Below, in pieces: positions 9,295 to 17,471 of a stretch of 64,000 bases of DNA. The stretch is from Atlantibacter hermannii (lineage in GTDB: Bacteria > Pseudomonadota > Gammaproteobacteria > Enterobacterales > Enterobacteriaceae), in assembly GCF_009907385.1 (NCBI RefSeq), contig NZ_JAAATR010000031.1, forward strand, positions 49,554 to 113,553, written 5' to 3'. The notes beneath the pieces were generated by a model. It was not told the origin of the DNA. It did not search any database and worked only from the letters and a program-made list of their open reading frames with translations. The number at the start of each line of letters is the position of its first letter. Positions within the stretch are counted from its first letter, which is position 1. The position numbers and the translations under genes were made by a program.

Positions 9295-11031
9295 GTGAGC
9301 TACGAAAATTTCGTCAACAGTATGCAAAACAGCGCCAGGCGCGGCGTGGGCTATCTGGCGCAAATCCGCCAGCAGTTCCCGGCGGCGGTGCTGGACGAGG
9401 AATGGCAAACGGCGGATCAGCTCACCATTACGGTTAACACTGATGCGCTGCCGGAAGTCGTGGAGTTTATTTATTACCAGTTAAACGGCTGGCTGCCGGT
9501 GCTGTTCGGCAATGACGAGCGCCCGCTTAACGGCCAGTTTGCGGTGTATTACGTGCTGTCGCTGGAAGGCCAGGAGAAATGCTGGATCACCGTGAAGGCG
9601 TTCGTAAACCCGATTACCCAGGAGTATCCGTCCGTGACGCCGCGCGTACCGGCGGCGGTCTGGGGCGAGCGCGAAGTGCGCGATATGTACGGCCTGAAAC
9701 CGGTGGGCCTGCCGGACGAGCGCCGTCTGGTGCTGCCGGACGACTGGCCGGACGATCTCTACCCGCTGCGCAAAGACACCATGGATTATCGCCAGCGCCC
9801 GGCGCCGACCACGGAAACCGAAACCTATCCGTTCGTCAATGAAGCCACCGGGGAGACCCGCGTGGTGCCGATTGGCCCGCTGCATATTACCTCTGACGAA
9901 CCGGGGCACTTCCGGCTGTTCGTCGACGGCGAGCAGATTGTCGATGCCGACTACCGCCTGTTCTATGTCCATCGCGGCATGGAAAAACTGGCGGAAACCC
10001 GCATGGGTTATAACGAAGTCACGTTCCTCTCTGACCGCGTGTGTGGTATCTGCGGTTTTACCCACAGCGTGGCTTACGCCACCTCGGTAGAAAACGCGCT
10101 GGGGATTTATGTGCCGCAGCGCGCCCACACTATCCGCAGCATTTTGCTGGAAGTGGAGCGGCTGCACAGCCACCTGCTGAACATCGGCCTGAGCAGCCAC
10201 TTCGTCGGCTTCGATACCGGCTTTATGCAGTTTTTCCGCATCAGGGAGAAATCCATGACCATGGCGGAATTGCTGACCGGGGCGCGGAAAACCTATGGCA
10301 TGAACCTGATTGGCGGCGTGCGCCGCGATATCAATAAAACCCAGCGTCTGAATACCCTGAAGCTGGTGCGCGAAATGCGCGTCGAATTCCAGAATCTGGT
10401 GGATATGCTGCTCACTACGCCGAATATCGAACAGCGTACCGTGGGCGTCGGCGTGCTGGATCGCAAAGTCGCCCGCGACCACAGCCCGGTGGGCCCGATG
10501 ATCCGCGCCAGCGGTTTTGCCCGCGACGTGCGTTTCGACCACCCGTTCGCCGATTACGGCAATCTGCCAAAAACCCTGTTCACCCTGGACGGCGGCGACG
10601 TGTTCTCCCGCGTGATGGTGCGCGTGAAAGAGGTGTTCGACTCCATGGCGATGATTGAGTACGCGCTGGATAACCTGCCGGAAGGGGACATCCTCACCGA
10701 AGGCTTTACCTATAAACCGCATAAATTCGCGCTGGGCTATACCGAAGCGCCGCGCGGCGAAGATATTCACTGGAGCATGCTGGGGGATAACCAGAAGCTC
10801 TACCGCTGGCGCTGCCGCGCGGCCACCTACGCCAACTGGCCGGTGCTGCGCTACATGCTTCAGGGCAATACCGTCTCTGACGCGCCGCTGATTATCGGCA
10901 GCCTTGACCCCTGTTACTCCTGTACCGACCGCGTCACGCTGGTGGATGTGCGTAAACGCAGCGTCAAAACCGTGCCGTATCAGGAGATTGAACGCTACGG
11001 GATTGAGCGCACCCAGTCGCCGCTCAAGTGA
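9295..11031 (+). CDS. hyfG: Hydrogenase-4 catalytic large subunit precursor HyfG
   Basis: The [NiFe] catalytic subunit, 578 residues, fusing a NuoC-like N-terminal domain (about 1-180) to a NuoD-like hydrogenase large subunit. The nickel is held by two CxxC pairs: Cys250/Cys253 in RVCGICG and Cys540/Cys543 in DPCYSC. Thirty-five residues follow the last Cys. By analogy with E. coli HycE, the final 32 would be cut after Arg546 by the endopeptidase encoded at 12778-13275. It starts at GTG 9295, with AGGAG upstream. The protein is cytoplasmic, bound to HyfC through HyfI and HyfH. Confidence 0.96.
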   Translation: MSYENFVNSMQNSARRGVGYLAQIRQQFPAAVLDEEWQTADQLTITVNTDALPEVVEFIYYQLNGWLPVLFGNDERPLNGQFAVYYVLSLEGQEKCWITVKAFVNPITQEYPSVTPRVPAAVWGEREVRDMYGLKPVGLPDERRLVLPDDWPDDLYPLRKDTMDYRQRPAPTTETETYPFVNEATGETRVVPIGPLHITSDEPGHFRLFVDGEQIVDADYRLFYVHRGMEKLAETRMGYNEVTFLSDRVCGICGFTHSVAYATSVENALGIYVPQRAHTIRSILLEVERLHSHLLNIGLSSHFVGFDTGFMQFFRIREKSMTMAELLTGARKTYGMNLIGGVRRDINKTQRLNTLKLVREMRVEFQNLVDMLLTTPNIEQRTVGVGVLDRKVARDHSPVGPMIRASGFARDVRFDHPFADYGNLPKTLFTLDGGDVFSRVMVRVKEVFDSMAMIEYALDNLPEGDILTEGFTYKPHKFALGYTEAPRGEDIHWSMLGDNQKLYRWRCRAATYANWPVLRYMLQGNTVSDAPLIIGSLDPCYSCTDRVTLVDVRKRSVKTVPYQEIERYGIERTQSPLK

Positions 11032-11041
11032 GGACTCAACG

Positions 11042-11593
11042 ATGCTGAAACTGTTTAAAACCCTCCTCAAAACGGGCGAAGCCACGGTGAAGTACCCGTT
11101 TAAGCCGCTGGACGTCTGCCCGGGCTTTCGCGGCAAACCGGTGTACGACGCCGAACAGTGCATCGCCTGCGGGGCCTGTACGGTCGCCTGCCCGGCCAAT
11201 GCGTTAACCATGGAAACCAACACCACCACCGGCGAGCGGGTGTGGCAGATTTTCTATGGCCGGTGCATTTTTTGCGCCCGCTGCGAGGAAGTGTGCCCGA
11301 CCCGCGCCATTGTGCTGTCGGAAGAGTTTGAACTGGCGGTGACCAATAAAGCCGATCTCTACACCACGGCGACCTTTGCGCTGCACAGCTGCCCGCAGTG
11401 CCATCAGCCGTTTACCACTAAAAAAGCGCTGGCCTTAACCCTGGACTTGCTGGCCCAGTCCAGCGGCGATCCGGACACGGTCGAGGCACTGCGCGGCGTG
11501 TACGAGTGCTGCCCGGGCTGCCGTCAAAAATATAACCTGAGTACTAACGGTTCACTGCGTATGCGCCAGATTGCTGTGGGAGAAAAATCATGA
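11042..11593 (+). CDS. hyfH: Hydrogenase-4 iron-sulfur subunit HyfH
   Basis: A 183-residue ferredoxin-like subunit of the NuoI/HycF type. Two [4Fe-4S] motifs, [12 protein letters not shown] and [12 protein letters not shown], lie near residues 40 and 78. Two further Cys pairs in the C-terminal third (CPQC and CCPGC) resemble a zinc-ribbon-like pair also present in E. coli HyfH. It relays electrons from HyfA to HyfI and HyfG. The ATG at 11042 is used here; longer readings run into hyfG. It overlaps hyfI by 4 bp. Confidence 0.95.
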   Translation: MLKLFKTLLKTGEATVKYPFKPLDVCPGFRGKPVYDAEQCIACGACTVACPANALTMETNTTTGERVWQIFYGRCIFCARCEEVCPTRAIVLSEEFELAVTNKADLYTTATFALHSCPQCHQPFTTKKALALTLDLLAQSSGDPDTVEALRGVYECCPGCRQKYNLSTNGSLRMRQIAVGEKS

Positions 11594-12372
11594 GCCTGCC
11601 GGACATTAAAGTGAATCATCACGTCAGCCAGCCCATCCAGCTGGATGAGCAGGCGGCGAAGCTGAAAAGCACCCTGCTGAAAGATATTCAGCGTTCCGCC
11701 TATGTTTATCGGGTGGACTGCGGCGGCTGCAACGGCTGCGAAATCGAGATTTTCTCGGCCATTACTCCGCTGTTTGATGCCGAACGTTTCGGCATCAAAG
11801 TCGTTGCTTCACCGCGCCATGCCGACATTTTACTGTTTACCGGCGCGGTGACCCGCGCGATGCGCGTCCCGGCGCTGCGCGCATATGAATCCGCGCCGGA
11901 CCCGAAAATCTGTATCTCCTACGGCGCCTGCGGTTGCGGCGGCGGGATTTTCCACGATCTGTATTGCGTGTGGAGCGGCAGCGAATCCATCGTGCCCATC
12001 GACGTGTGGATCCCCGGCTGCCCGCCGACGCCCGCCGCCACGCTGTACGGCTTCGCGGTGGCGCTGGGGCTGCTCGATCAAAAACTGAAGGGCGAACAGC
12101 ATATCGAAGCCATCGGCGAAAAAGCGGCGCTGATCCTCCCGGAAGTGCCGCTGGCGACCCGGGTGATGATCGAGCGCGAGGCCCGCCGTATGGGCGGCTA
12201 CTGGCAGGGGCGGCTGATCAGCGATGAGTTCTTAAAACGCCTGCACGGCGCGTCGGTGGGGGAAGTGGCACCGCGATTATCGCAGTGGCTCAGCGAGGAA
12301 AACGATCCGCGACTGCGGGAAATCGTCCAGCGTCTGGCCGGGCTGTTACAGCAGGGGGGCCAGCATGGCTAA
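11590..12372 (+). CDS. hyfI: Hydrogenase-4 small subunit HyfI
   Basis: A 260-residue NuoB/HycG-type small subunit holding the [4Fe-4S] cluster nearest the NiFe site. Visible ligands are CGGCNGCE near residue 45, the GACGCGGG segment near residue 115 and PGCPPTP near residue 147. The N-terminus lacks the Tat signal of uptake hydrogenases, consistent with an enzyme facing the cytoplasm. The C-terminal extension of about 60 residues is slightly longer than in E. coli HyfI. The start overlaps hyfH and the stop overlaps hyfJ. Confidence 0.95.
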   Translation: MSLPDIKVNHHVSQPIQLDEQAAKLKSTLLKDIQRSAYVYRVDCGGCNGCEIEIFSAITPLFDAERFGIKVVASPRHADILLFTGAVTRAMRVPALRAYESAPDPKICISYGACGCGGGIFHDLYCVWSGSESIVPIDVWIPGCPPTPAATLYGFAVALGLLDQKLKGEQHIEAIGEKAALILPEVPLATRVMIEREARRMGGYWQGRLISDEFLKRLHGASVGEVAPRLSQWLSEENDPRLREIVQRLAGLLQQGGQHG

Positions 12373-12781
12373 CACCCGTCCGCCGGAAGTGGTGTTCTGG
12401 TCGCTGCGCCAGAAATTCGTCGACAGCGATGACGACGTGCCGGAAGAGGCGCAGCAGGTGATGTATTACTCGCTGGCGATAGGCCATCACGTTGGCATGA
12501 TCGACTGCCTGAAAACCGAACTGGTGTGCCCGCTGGCGCAGTATCAGCAGTGGCTGGAATTGCTGCCGGAAGGCGAGGCCAGGCGCAAGTTGCAAGGGCT
12601 GTTGACCTTTGGGGAGATCACCATCGATTCCACCCATACGTCGCTGTTGGCCAACGCGCTTGCGCCGCTGCGCGACAGCGCGCCCGAGCCGTTTAACCAG
12701 TGGAGCACCACCCTGGTCCGCCTGTTGGGCGATATTGTGCGCGAACCTGCCATCTACCTGATTGTGAAGAGGAAACCATGA
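12365..12781 (+). CDS. hyfJ: Hydrogenase-4 assembly protein HyfJ (HycH family)
   Basis: A 138-residue protein of the HycH/HyfJ family, about the E. coli HyfJ length. The family is thought to help maturation of the large subunit; no catalytic motif is recognisable. The conserved core reads [21 protein letters not shown], then [15 protein letters not shown] and [10 protein letters not shown]. It overlaps hyfI by 8 bp and the downstream protease gene by 4 bp, so it is within the same transcript. Confidence 0.92.
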   Translation: MANTRPPEVVFWSLRQKFVDSDDDVPEEAQQVMYYSLAIGHHVGMIDCLKTELVCPLAQYQQWLELLPEGEARRKLQGLLTFGEITIDSTHTSLLANALAPLRDSAPEPFNQWSTTLVRLLGDIVREPAIYLIVKRKP

Positions 12782-13275
12782 AGCCTTCCGAAATCAACGG
12801 CGTGGTGTTAACCGTTGGCAACAGCATGATGGGCGACGACGGCGCGGGGCCGCTCCTTGGAGAGAAAATGCTGCGCGACCCGATCCCTGGCTGGACCGTG
12901 ATCAACGGCGGTTCTGCGCCGGAAAACGTGGTGCATCAGGTGCGCGCGCTGAATCCGTCAAGGGTGGTGGTGGTAGACGCCACCGATATGGGGCTCAATC
13001 CCGGCGAAATCCGGGTGGTCGATCCGAATGATATCGCCGAAATGTTCATCGTCAGCACCCACACCATGCCGCTGACGTTTCTTATCAACAGCCTGAAGGA
13101 TGATATCCCTGACGTGACGTTTATCGGCATCCAGCCGGATATCGTGGCGTTTTACTTTCCCATTACTCCTGCGGTGAATGACGCGGTAGCGCGGTTGTAT
13201 CGGCATCTGGAAAACGGGCAGGGACCGGAAGGGATTGAGGCGCTGGTGGTGGAAAGGGAATCTGAGGAAATATAA
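12778..13275 (+). CDS. hycI: Hydrogenase maturation endopeptidase, HycI type
   Basis: A 165-residue nickel-dependent protease that would remove the C-terminal peptide of HyfG after nickel insertion. The nickel-sensing residues of E. coli HycI (Asp16, Asp62, His90) are present at Asp21, Asp67 and His95, in MMGDDGAGPLL, VVDATDMGLNPGEIR and STHTMPL. The E. coli hyf operon has no such gene and relies on hycI of the hyc operon. Its presence here makes the cluster more self-sufficient. The start overlaps the hyfJ stop by 4 bp; an upstream in-frame start at 12700 inside hyfJ has no support. Last gene before a terminator. Confidence 0.94.
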   Translation: MKPSEINGVVLTVGNSMMGDDGAGPLLGEKMLRDPIPGWTVINGGSAPENVVHQVRALNPSRVVVVDATDMGLNPGEIRVVDPNDIAEMFIVSTHTMPLTFLINSLKDDIPDVTFIGIQPDIVAFYFPITPAVNDAVARLYRHLENGQGPEGIEALVVERESEEI

Positions 13276-13294
13276 GTTTTTTCGATGGATCGTT

Positions 13295-13315
13295 TGCCGG
13301 GGATATTCCCCGGCA
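13295..13315. terminator. Bidirectional terminator between hycI and hyfR
   Basis: A perfect hairpin TGCCGGGGA and TCCCCGGCA with a 3-nt loop, followed by TTATTGTCTT on the plus strand and preceded by TTTT on the other side. It lies between two converging genes and probably ends both transcripts. Confidence 0.85.
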
Positions 13316-13338
13316 TTATTGTCTTAAAAGTCGGTTAC

Positions 13339-15357
13339 TCAAATCTCCCGCGCCGATATCCCCAGTCTCTGCATCCTTGATAACAGCGTGCTGCGCTTTA
13401 ACCCCAATCTTGCCGCCGCGCCGCGCGGACCGGCGACAATGCCGTTGGTTTCCCGCAGCACCTGAATAATGCGCTCGCGTTCGGCGTCGTCGTGCTCCGG
13501 CACCGGGGGGGTGATCATCGCGGGTGCCGATCGCGGCGCGCGTACCGGCGCAGGCGGTTCGGCAGGTAAATAATGGCGCAGTTTTTCCAGCGGTAAATGC
13601 AGCGTATTGCCCTGGCTTAATATCACCGCACGCTCAATCACGTTTTCCAGCTCGCGCACATTGCCCGGCCACGGCAGTTGGCTGAGCAGTCGCATCCCTT
13701 CGGCAGAAATGCTGTCGATATTGCGGTTCATGCGGCGGGCGATTTTTTGCGTGAAATGCTTCGCCAGTAACGGGATATCCTCCGGCCGCTCGCGCAACGG
13801 GGGGATCAGGATCGGAAACACGTTCAGGCGATAGTAGAGATCGCTACGGAATTCCCGGTCCAGCGATTTCTGATGCAGATCCTGGTTAGTCGCGGCAATC
13901 AACCGCACATTCACCGGGATCACCCGGCTGCTGCCGAGACGTTCGATTTCCCGTTCCTGCAATACGCGCAGCAGTTTTGGCTGGAGCTCGAGCGGCATAT
14001 CGCCCACTTCATCCAGGAACAGCGAGCCGCCTTCCGCGCGCTCAAAACGGCCAATATGGGTGGCGGTCGCGCCGGTAAACGCGCCTTTTTCATGACCAAA
14101 CAGATCGCTTTCAATCAGCGTAGCGGGAATGGCGGCGCAGTTCATTTTCACCATCCGGTGGCCTTTCCGCTGGCTTAAGTTGTGGATCGCCCGCGCCACC
14201 AGCTCTTTACCGGTGCCGGTTTCCCCGAGGATCAGGACGGTGCAGTCGCTTTGCGCCACCATCTCGATTTGGGTGATCACCTCTTTCATCGCCTGGCTCT
14301 GGTAGATGATCTCGCTGAAATGCTCTTCGCTGCCGATCTGCTCGTTAAGCCAGATATTCTCGATCTCGAGAGATTCTTTCAGCCGATGGATGACGCTGTA
14401 GGCGCTGGCGTTATCCACGGCAATGCTGATGCGCGCCGCGATTTGCTGGAGTAAATGAAGATGGCTGCCCTGAAACATCCCGCCGCTGCGATGGGCCAGA
14501 ATCAATACGCCCTGCGGTTCGTGACCAAACTGGAGCGGCAGCAGGCAGACGTTATTCAGCCCGTTACGGGTGGCGCGGGTCAGCAGGCCGTCTTCGCGAA
14601 CTTTTTCATCTTCATTATTCAGCTGCATCACGCACAGTTGCGGCTGTGCGCCGCTCTGCGCCAGCAGCGTATCCTGCATGGCGATGTATTCGCGTTCGCA
14701 AACCAGCGGCGAGCCGGGGACATACCAGGTGGAGTAAAGATCGAAACGCGCATGACGTGAATCGGCATCGAGCAACGCCATGCCGATATAATCAATGCCG
14801 AAAAAACGATGAATCTCTTTTGAAACCTCCGACACCAGCGCGTGCATATCAAGATGTGAAATGACGGAGTTGGTGGTATCCACCAGTATGCGGAAATGAT
14901 CGCGTTCATCGCGCAATTGTCGGCATTCATTCTGCAATGCCTCGTGGGTCAGTAAATGCTGCAGCACAGCGGCGACCGGCGCGCAAAGCTGGCTGAGCCA
15001 GAGTTTCGCGTTATCAGAGAACGGATGTTGCGCGGGAGGAATAAACAGTAAACGCCCCAGCGCATTGCCATTGACGGTCAGAGGCTGAATAAAGGCGTCT
15101 TTGGGCGCCTCCTGAGCGTTGGCAAACACATTGTCTTGCTTTGCGACGTTGCCTTGCGCATTACAGTGCCAGCGGACATGCGGCAGGCGCAGTTCCAGCG
15201 CGGCAGGAACATACGCCAGTGCCGGATGGCGGATCAGCGTCTGCAACAGACCGGGAATATCGCTTTGTAAGAAAAGCGATTGCGATATTCGCAGAATATT
15301 CTCCTGCACAGAAGAAGACGTCATCACGTTATCGGAAGCCATTGTCACATTAATCAC
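13339..15357 (-). CDS. hyfR: Sigma-54-dependent transcriptional activator HyfR
   Basis: An FhlA/HyfR-family activator of about 672 residues. The N-terminal 360 residues form two GAF-like sensory regions; in FhlA this part binds formate. The AAA+ domain has Walker A GETGTGKE near residue 378 and the sigma-54 contact loop GAFTGA near residue 425. Arg-finger and sensor motifs (FRSDLYYRLNVFPI, WPGNVRELENVIERA) follow. A Fis-type helix-turn-helix ends the protein (GPRGAAARLGLKRSTLLSRMQRLGI). The start is uncertain: GTG 15357, GTG 15348 (8 nt after AGGG) or ATG 15342. It is divergent from the formate channel gene and convergent with the hyf operon it should activate. Confidence 0.95.
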   Translation of the reverse strand: MINVTMASDNVMTSSSVQENILRISQSLFLQSDIPGLLQTLIRHPALAYVPAALELRLPHVRWHCNAQGNVAKQDNVFANAQEAPKDAFIQPLTVNGNALGRLLFIPPAQHPFSDNAKLWLSQLCAPVAAVLQHLLTHEALQNECRQLRDERDHFRILVDTTNSVISHLDMHALVSEVSKEIHRFFGIDYIGMALLDADSRHARFDLYSTWYVPGSPLVCEREYIAMQDTLLAQSGAQPQLCVMQLNNEDEKVREDGLLTRATRNGLNNVCLLPLQFGHEPQGVLILAHRSGGMFQGSHLHLLQQIAARISIAVDNASAYSVIHRLKESLEIENIWLNEQIGSEEHFSEIIYQSQAMKEVITQIEMVAQSDCTVLILGETGTGKELVARAIHNLSQRKGHRMVKMNCAAIPATLIESDLFGHEKGAFTGATATHIGRFERAEGGSLFLDEVGDMPLELQPKLLRVLQEREIERLGSSRVIPVNVRLIAATNQDLHQKSLDREFRSDLYYRLNVFPILIPPLRERPEDIPLLAKHFTQKIARRMNRNIDSISAEGMRLLSQLPWPGNVRELENVIERAVILSQGNTLHLPLEKLRHYLPAEPPAPVRAPRSAPAMITPPVPEHDDAERERIIQVLRETNGIVAGPRGAAARLGLKRSTLLSRMQRLGISAREI

Positions 15358-15367
15358 CCTGGTGTCA

Positions 15368-15395
15368 GGTGAAAATAATTCACAAAATTTTCACC
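15368..15395. promoter_or_regulatory. Inverted repeat in front of hyfR, possible operator
   Basis: Perfect 9-bp arms GGTGAAAAT and ATTTTCACC separated by 10 bp, immediately upstream of the hyfR start region. It could be an operator or a 5'-UTR stem. No matching element was noticed elsewhere in the window. Confidence 0.4.
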
Positions 15396-15542
15396 GTTAA
15401 AAAAAATTATACCTTCATGGCTAATTATTTTGAATGTGCCATGTCAGGTTATTGGTCGCTTATCTTGATAATTATTCTCATTTGCTCTGTTTTTACACTT
15501 AATTGTTAGCTGGTTCAAATCTACAGCTGATTAAAAGTCGGG

Positions 15543-15558
15543 TGGTACAGATTATGCA
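15543..15558 (+). promoter_or_regulatory. Sigma-54 promoter of the formate channel gene
   Basis: TGGTACAGATTATGCA has GG at 15544-15545 and GC at 15556-15557 with exactly 10 bp between. It fits -24/-12 less perfectly than the hyfA and hydN promoters (TAC for CAC, ATGC for TTGC). The channel gene begins about 55 bp downstream. Confidence 0.6.
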
Positions 15559-15611
15559 TAAAGAAAATCGAGTTCTGTCTCTGTTTTTAATCCAATTTGA
15601 TGGTGATCAAC

Positions 15612-16466
15612 ATGAGTGACAATAATTTTTTTGATTTGCGACTGCCAGCAGAAATGGCAAAAGTGGCTGAGCAGGCGGGATGTTATAAGGCGACCAAAAA
15701 GAAATCGTTATCCTTTTTTCTGGCGATTACCGCAGGTGTGTTCATTGGCCTGGCCTTTGTGTTTTATATTACCGTCATTACCAATAGTCCGGCGAGCGGA
15801 TTAACAAAATTCGTGGGCGGATTATGTTTTGCGATGGGGTTGATTCTGGTGGTTATTTGCGGCGCCGATCTTTTTACCTCAACAGTATTAACCGTCGTCG
15901 CCAAAGCCAGCGGTTTAATTACCTGGCGGCAACTTATTGTAAACTGGATAATTGTTTATCTGGGCAATATGGCTGGCGCGCTTTTTCTGGTGGCCTTGAT
16001 CTGGGGAGCCGGGCAGTACACGGCGTCAGACGGGCAATGGGGCTTAAGCGTGCTCAGCACGGCGGACCACAAGCTGCACCATACTTTTATCGAAGCGGTT
16101 TGCCTGGGGACGCTGTGTAATTTAATGGTCTGTCTTGCGGTATGGATGAGTTATTCCGGCCATTCGCTAACGGACAAAGTTGTCGCCATGTTATTTCCGG
16201 TCGCGATGTTCGTGGCCAGCGGATTTGAGCACAGCATTGCGAATCTGTTCTTAATCCCGATGGGGATTGTTATTCGCTATTTCGCGCCAGATTCATTCTG
16301 GCATTCAATAGGGATGAGCGCCGGCCAGTTTCCATCGTTAACGATTCATGATTTTATTGTGAATAATTTAATACCTGTAACCATTGGTAATATAATTGGT
16401 GGCGGCGTACTGGTGGGGATCACCTACTGGGTCATCTATCTTAATCCGGCTAATCAGCGGCATTAA
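15612..16466 (+). CDS. focB: Formate channel of the FocA/FocB family
   Basis: A 284-residue formate/nitrite transporter family protein with six membrane helices. The pore residues known from FocA are visible: the Thr of the omega loop in GADLFTSTVL near residue 90 and the conserved His in ASGFEHSIANLF near residue 208. By eye it resembles E. coli FocA (FDLLLPAAMAKVAEEAGVYKA start) at least as closely as FocB; the focB name reflects its place beside hyfR. It exchanges formate with the periplasm, feeding the Hyf-FdhF system. The ATG at 15612 matches the FocA start; in-frame TTG 15597 and ATG 15600 lie upstream. Confidence 0.9.
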   Translation: MSDNNFFDLRLPAEMAKVAEQAGCYKATKKKSLSFFLAITAGVFIGLAFVFYITVITNSPASGLTKFVGGLCFAMGLILVVICGADLFTSTVLTVVAKASGLITWRQLIVNWIIVYLGNMAGALFLVALIWGAGQYTASDGQWGLSVLSTADHKLHHTFIEAVCLGTLCNLMVCLAVWMSYSGHSLTDKVVAMLFPVAMFVASGFEHSIANLFLIPMGIVIRYFAPDSFWHSIGMSAGQFPSLTIHDFIVNNLIPVTIGNIIGGGVLVGITYWVIYLNPANQRH

Positions 16467-16891
16467 TTTACGCCATTCGCCGCTGAAGACAAAAATGTCA
16501 GATTAAATATCAGCAATTTTGTCGTAATAAATATAATCGATTATTTTCCCGTGAGGTAATAAAACAGTTTTTGTGATCGACTGCAAAAATTTAGACATGG
16601 GTTAAACGCTGTCTTCAATCTCTGACTGCTGCGTGAAACGGTTATCGGAATCACACTTTCCGAGGGTTAGCCGCACGCAGTTGTCAGGCGTTTTTGTCGG
16701 GCAATATGTTCGGCATTTCTGCCGAAAAGTCATTTTGACAGGGAATTACACCGGAATGAATAAACTAACTCTTTAATTTATAGCGTTATTTTTCGAAATA
16801 CCGCTCTGGCACGCGGTTTGCTTATAAAAGCGTGCAATGTGAATGACCGGCCGTGTCCGGTTAACAATAACGAAGACTCAGGAGTGAGCTG
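16467..16891 (+). promoter_or_regulatory. Regulatory intergenic region upstream of hydN-fdhF
   Basis: The 425 bp contain no gene. A TGTCGG box lies at 16695-16700 and a palindrome TTCGGCA-TTTC-TGCCGAA at 16709-16726. The latter shares TCGGCATTTC with the hyfA upstream element, and both are followed by AAGTCAT. About 85-95 bp separate the palindrome from the -24 element of the sigma-54 promoter, as expected of a HyfR/FhlA enhancer. Confidence 0.55.
16807..16823 (+). promoter_or_regulatory. Sigma-54 promoter of hydN-fdhF
   Basis: TGGCACGCGGTTTGCTT matches the -24/-12 consensus almost perfectly (TGGCACG, then TTGCT), with GG at 16808-16809 and GC at 16820-16821. Confidence 0.9.
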
Positions 16892-17443
16892 ATGAACCGG
16901 TTCATCTTTGCGGATTCCAATAAATGTATTGGCTGCCGGACGTGTGAAATTGCCTGTGTAATGGCGCACGGAGACGGCGATATCGCGCAGATAACGCAGT
17001 ATCCGTTTTCACCGCGTATTCATGTGGTGAAAGGCTTTAGCGTGAGTACAGCGGTGATCTGCCGTCAGTGTGAGGACGCGCCCTGCGCGACAGTGTGCCC
17101 CAATGCCGCTATCACGCGCAGGAACGACTTCATTTATGTCGATCAACAAAAATGTATTGGCTGCAAAACCTGCGTGGTGGCGTGCCCTTACGGCACCATG
17201 GACGTGGTGACAAAGGTCATGGTCAACGACGATCGCGCGTTAAGCAGCGGTCTGAACACCCGCGCCCAGGCCAATAAGTGCGATTTGTGCCATACCCGCG
17301 ATATCGGTCCCGCCTGTGTTGAGGTGTGCCCGACCAAAGCGCTGGTGGTGATGGACAGAAATGCCGTCGATCAGATGGTGCAGGAAAAACGCCGCCGTGC
17401 GGCGCTTGATACATCAGTCTCAGGATCTTTCTTAAACTTTTGA
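16892..17443 (+). CDS. hydN: HydN/HycB-like electron-transfer ferredoxin
   Basis: A 183-residue protein with four [4Fe-4S] Cys clusters: CIGCRTCEIAC, CRQCEDAPCATVC, CIGCKTCVVAC and CDLC with a distal C...C pair. It begins MNRFIFADSNKCIGC like E. coli HydN, and the length agrees (HydN about 175 residues, HycB 203). It would form the beta subunit or partner of the formate dehydrogenase encoded 28 bp downstream and connect it to HyfA or the hydrogenase arm. RBS is AGGAGTGAGCTG before ATG 16892. HycB is the alternative name. Confidence 0.9.
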   Translation: MNRFIFADSNKCIGCRTCEIACVMAHGDGDIAQITQYPFSPRIHVVKGFSVSTAVICRQCEDAPCATVCPNAAITRRNDFIYVDQQKCIGCKTCVVACPYGTMDVVTKVMVNDDRALSSGLNTRAQANKCDLCHTRDIGPACVEVCPTKALVVMDRNAVDQMVQEKRRRAALDTSVSGSFLNF

Positions 17444-17471
17444 CTCCCTGGTCAGGGGAAAAGGTTACGTA

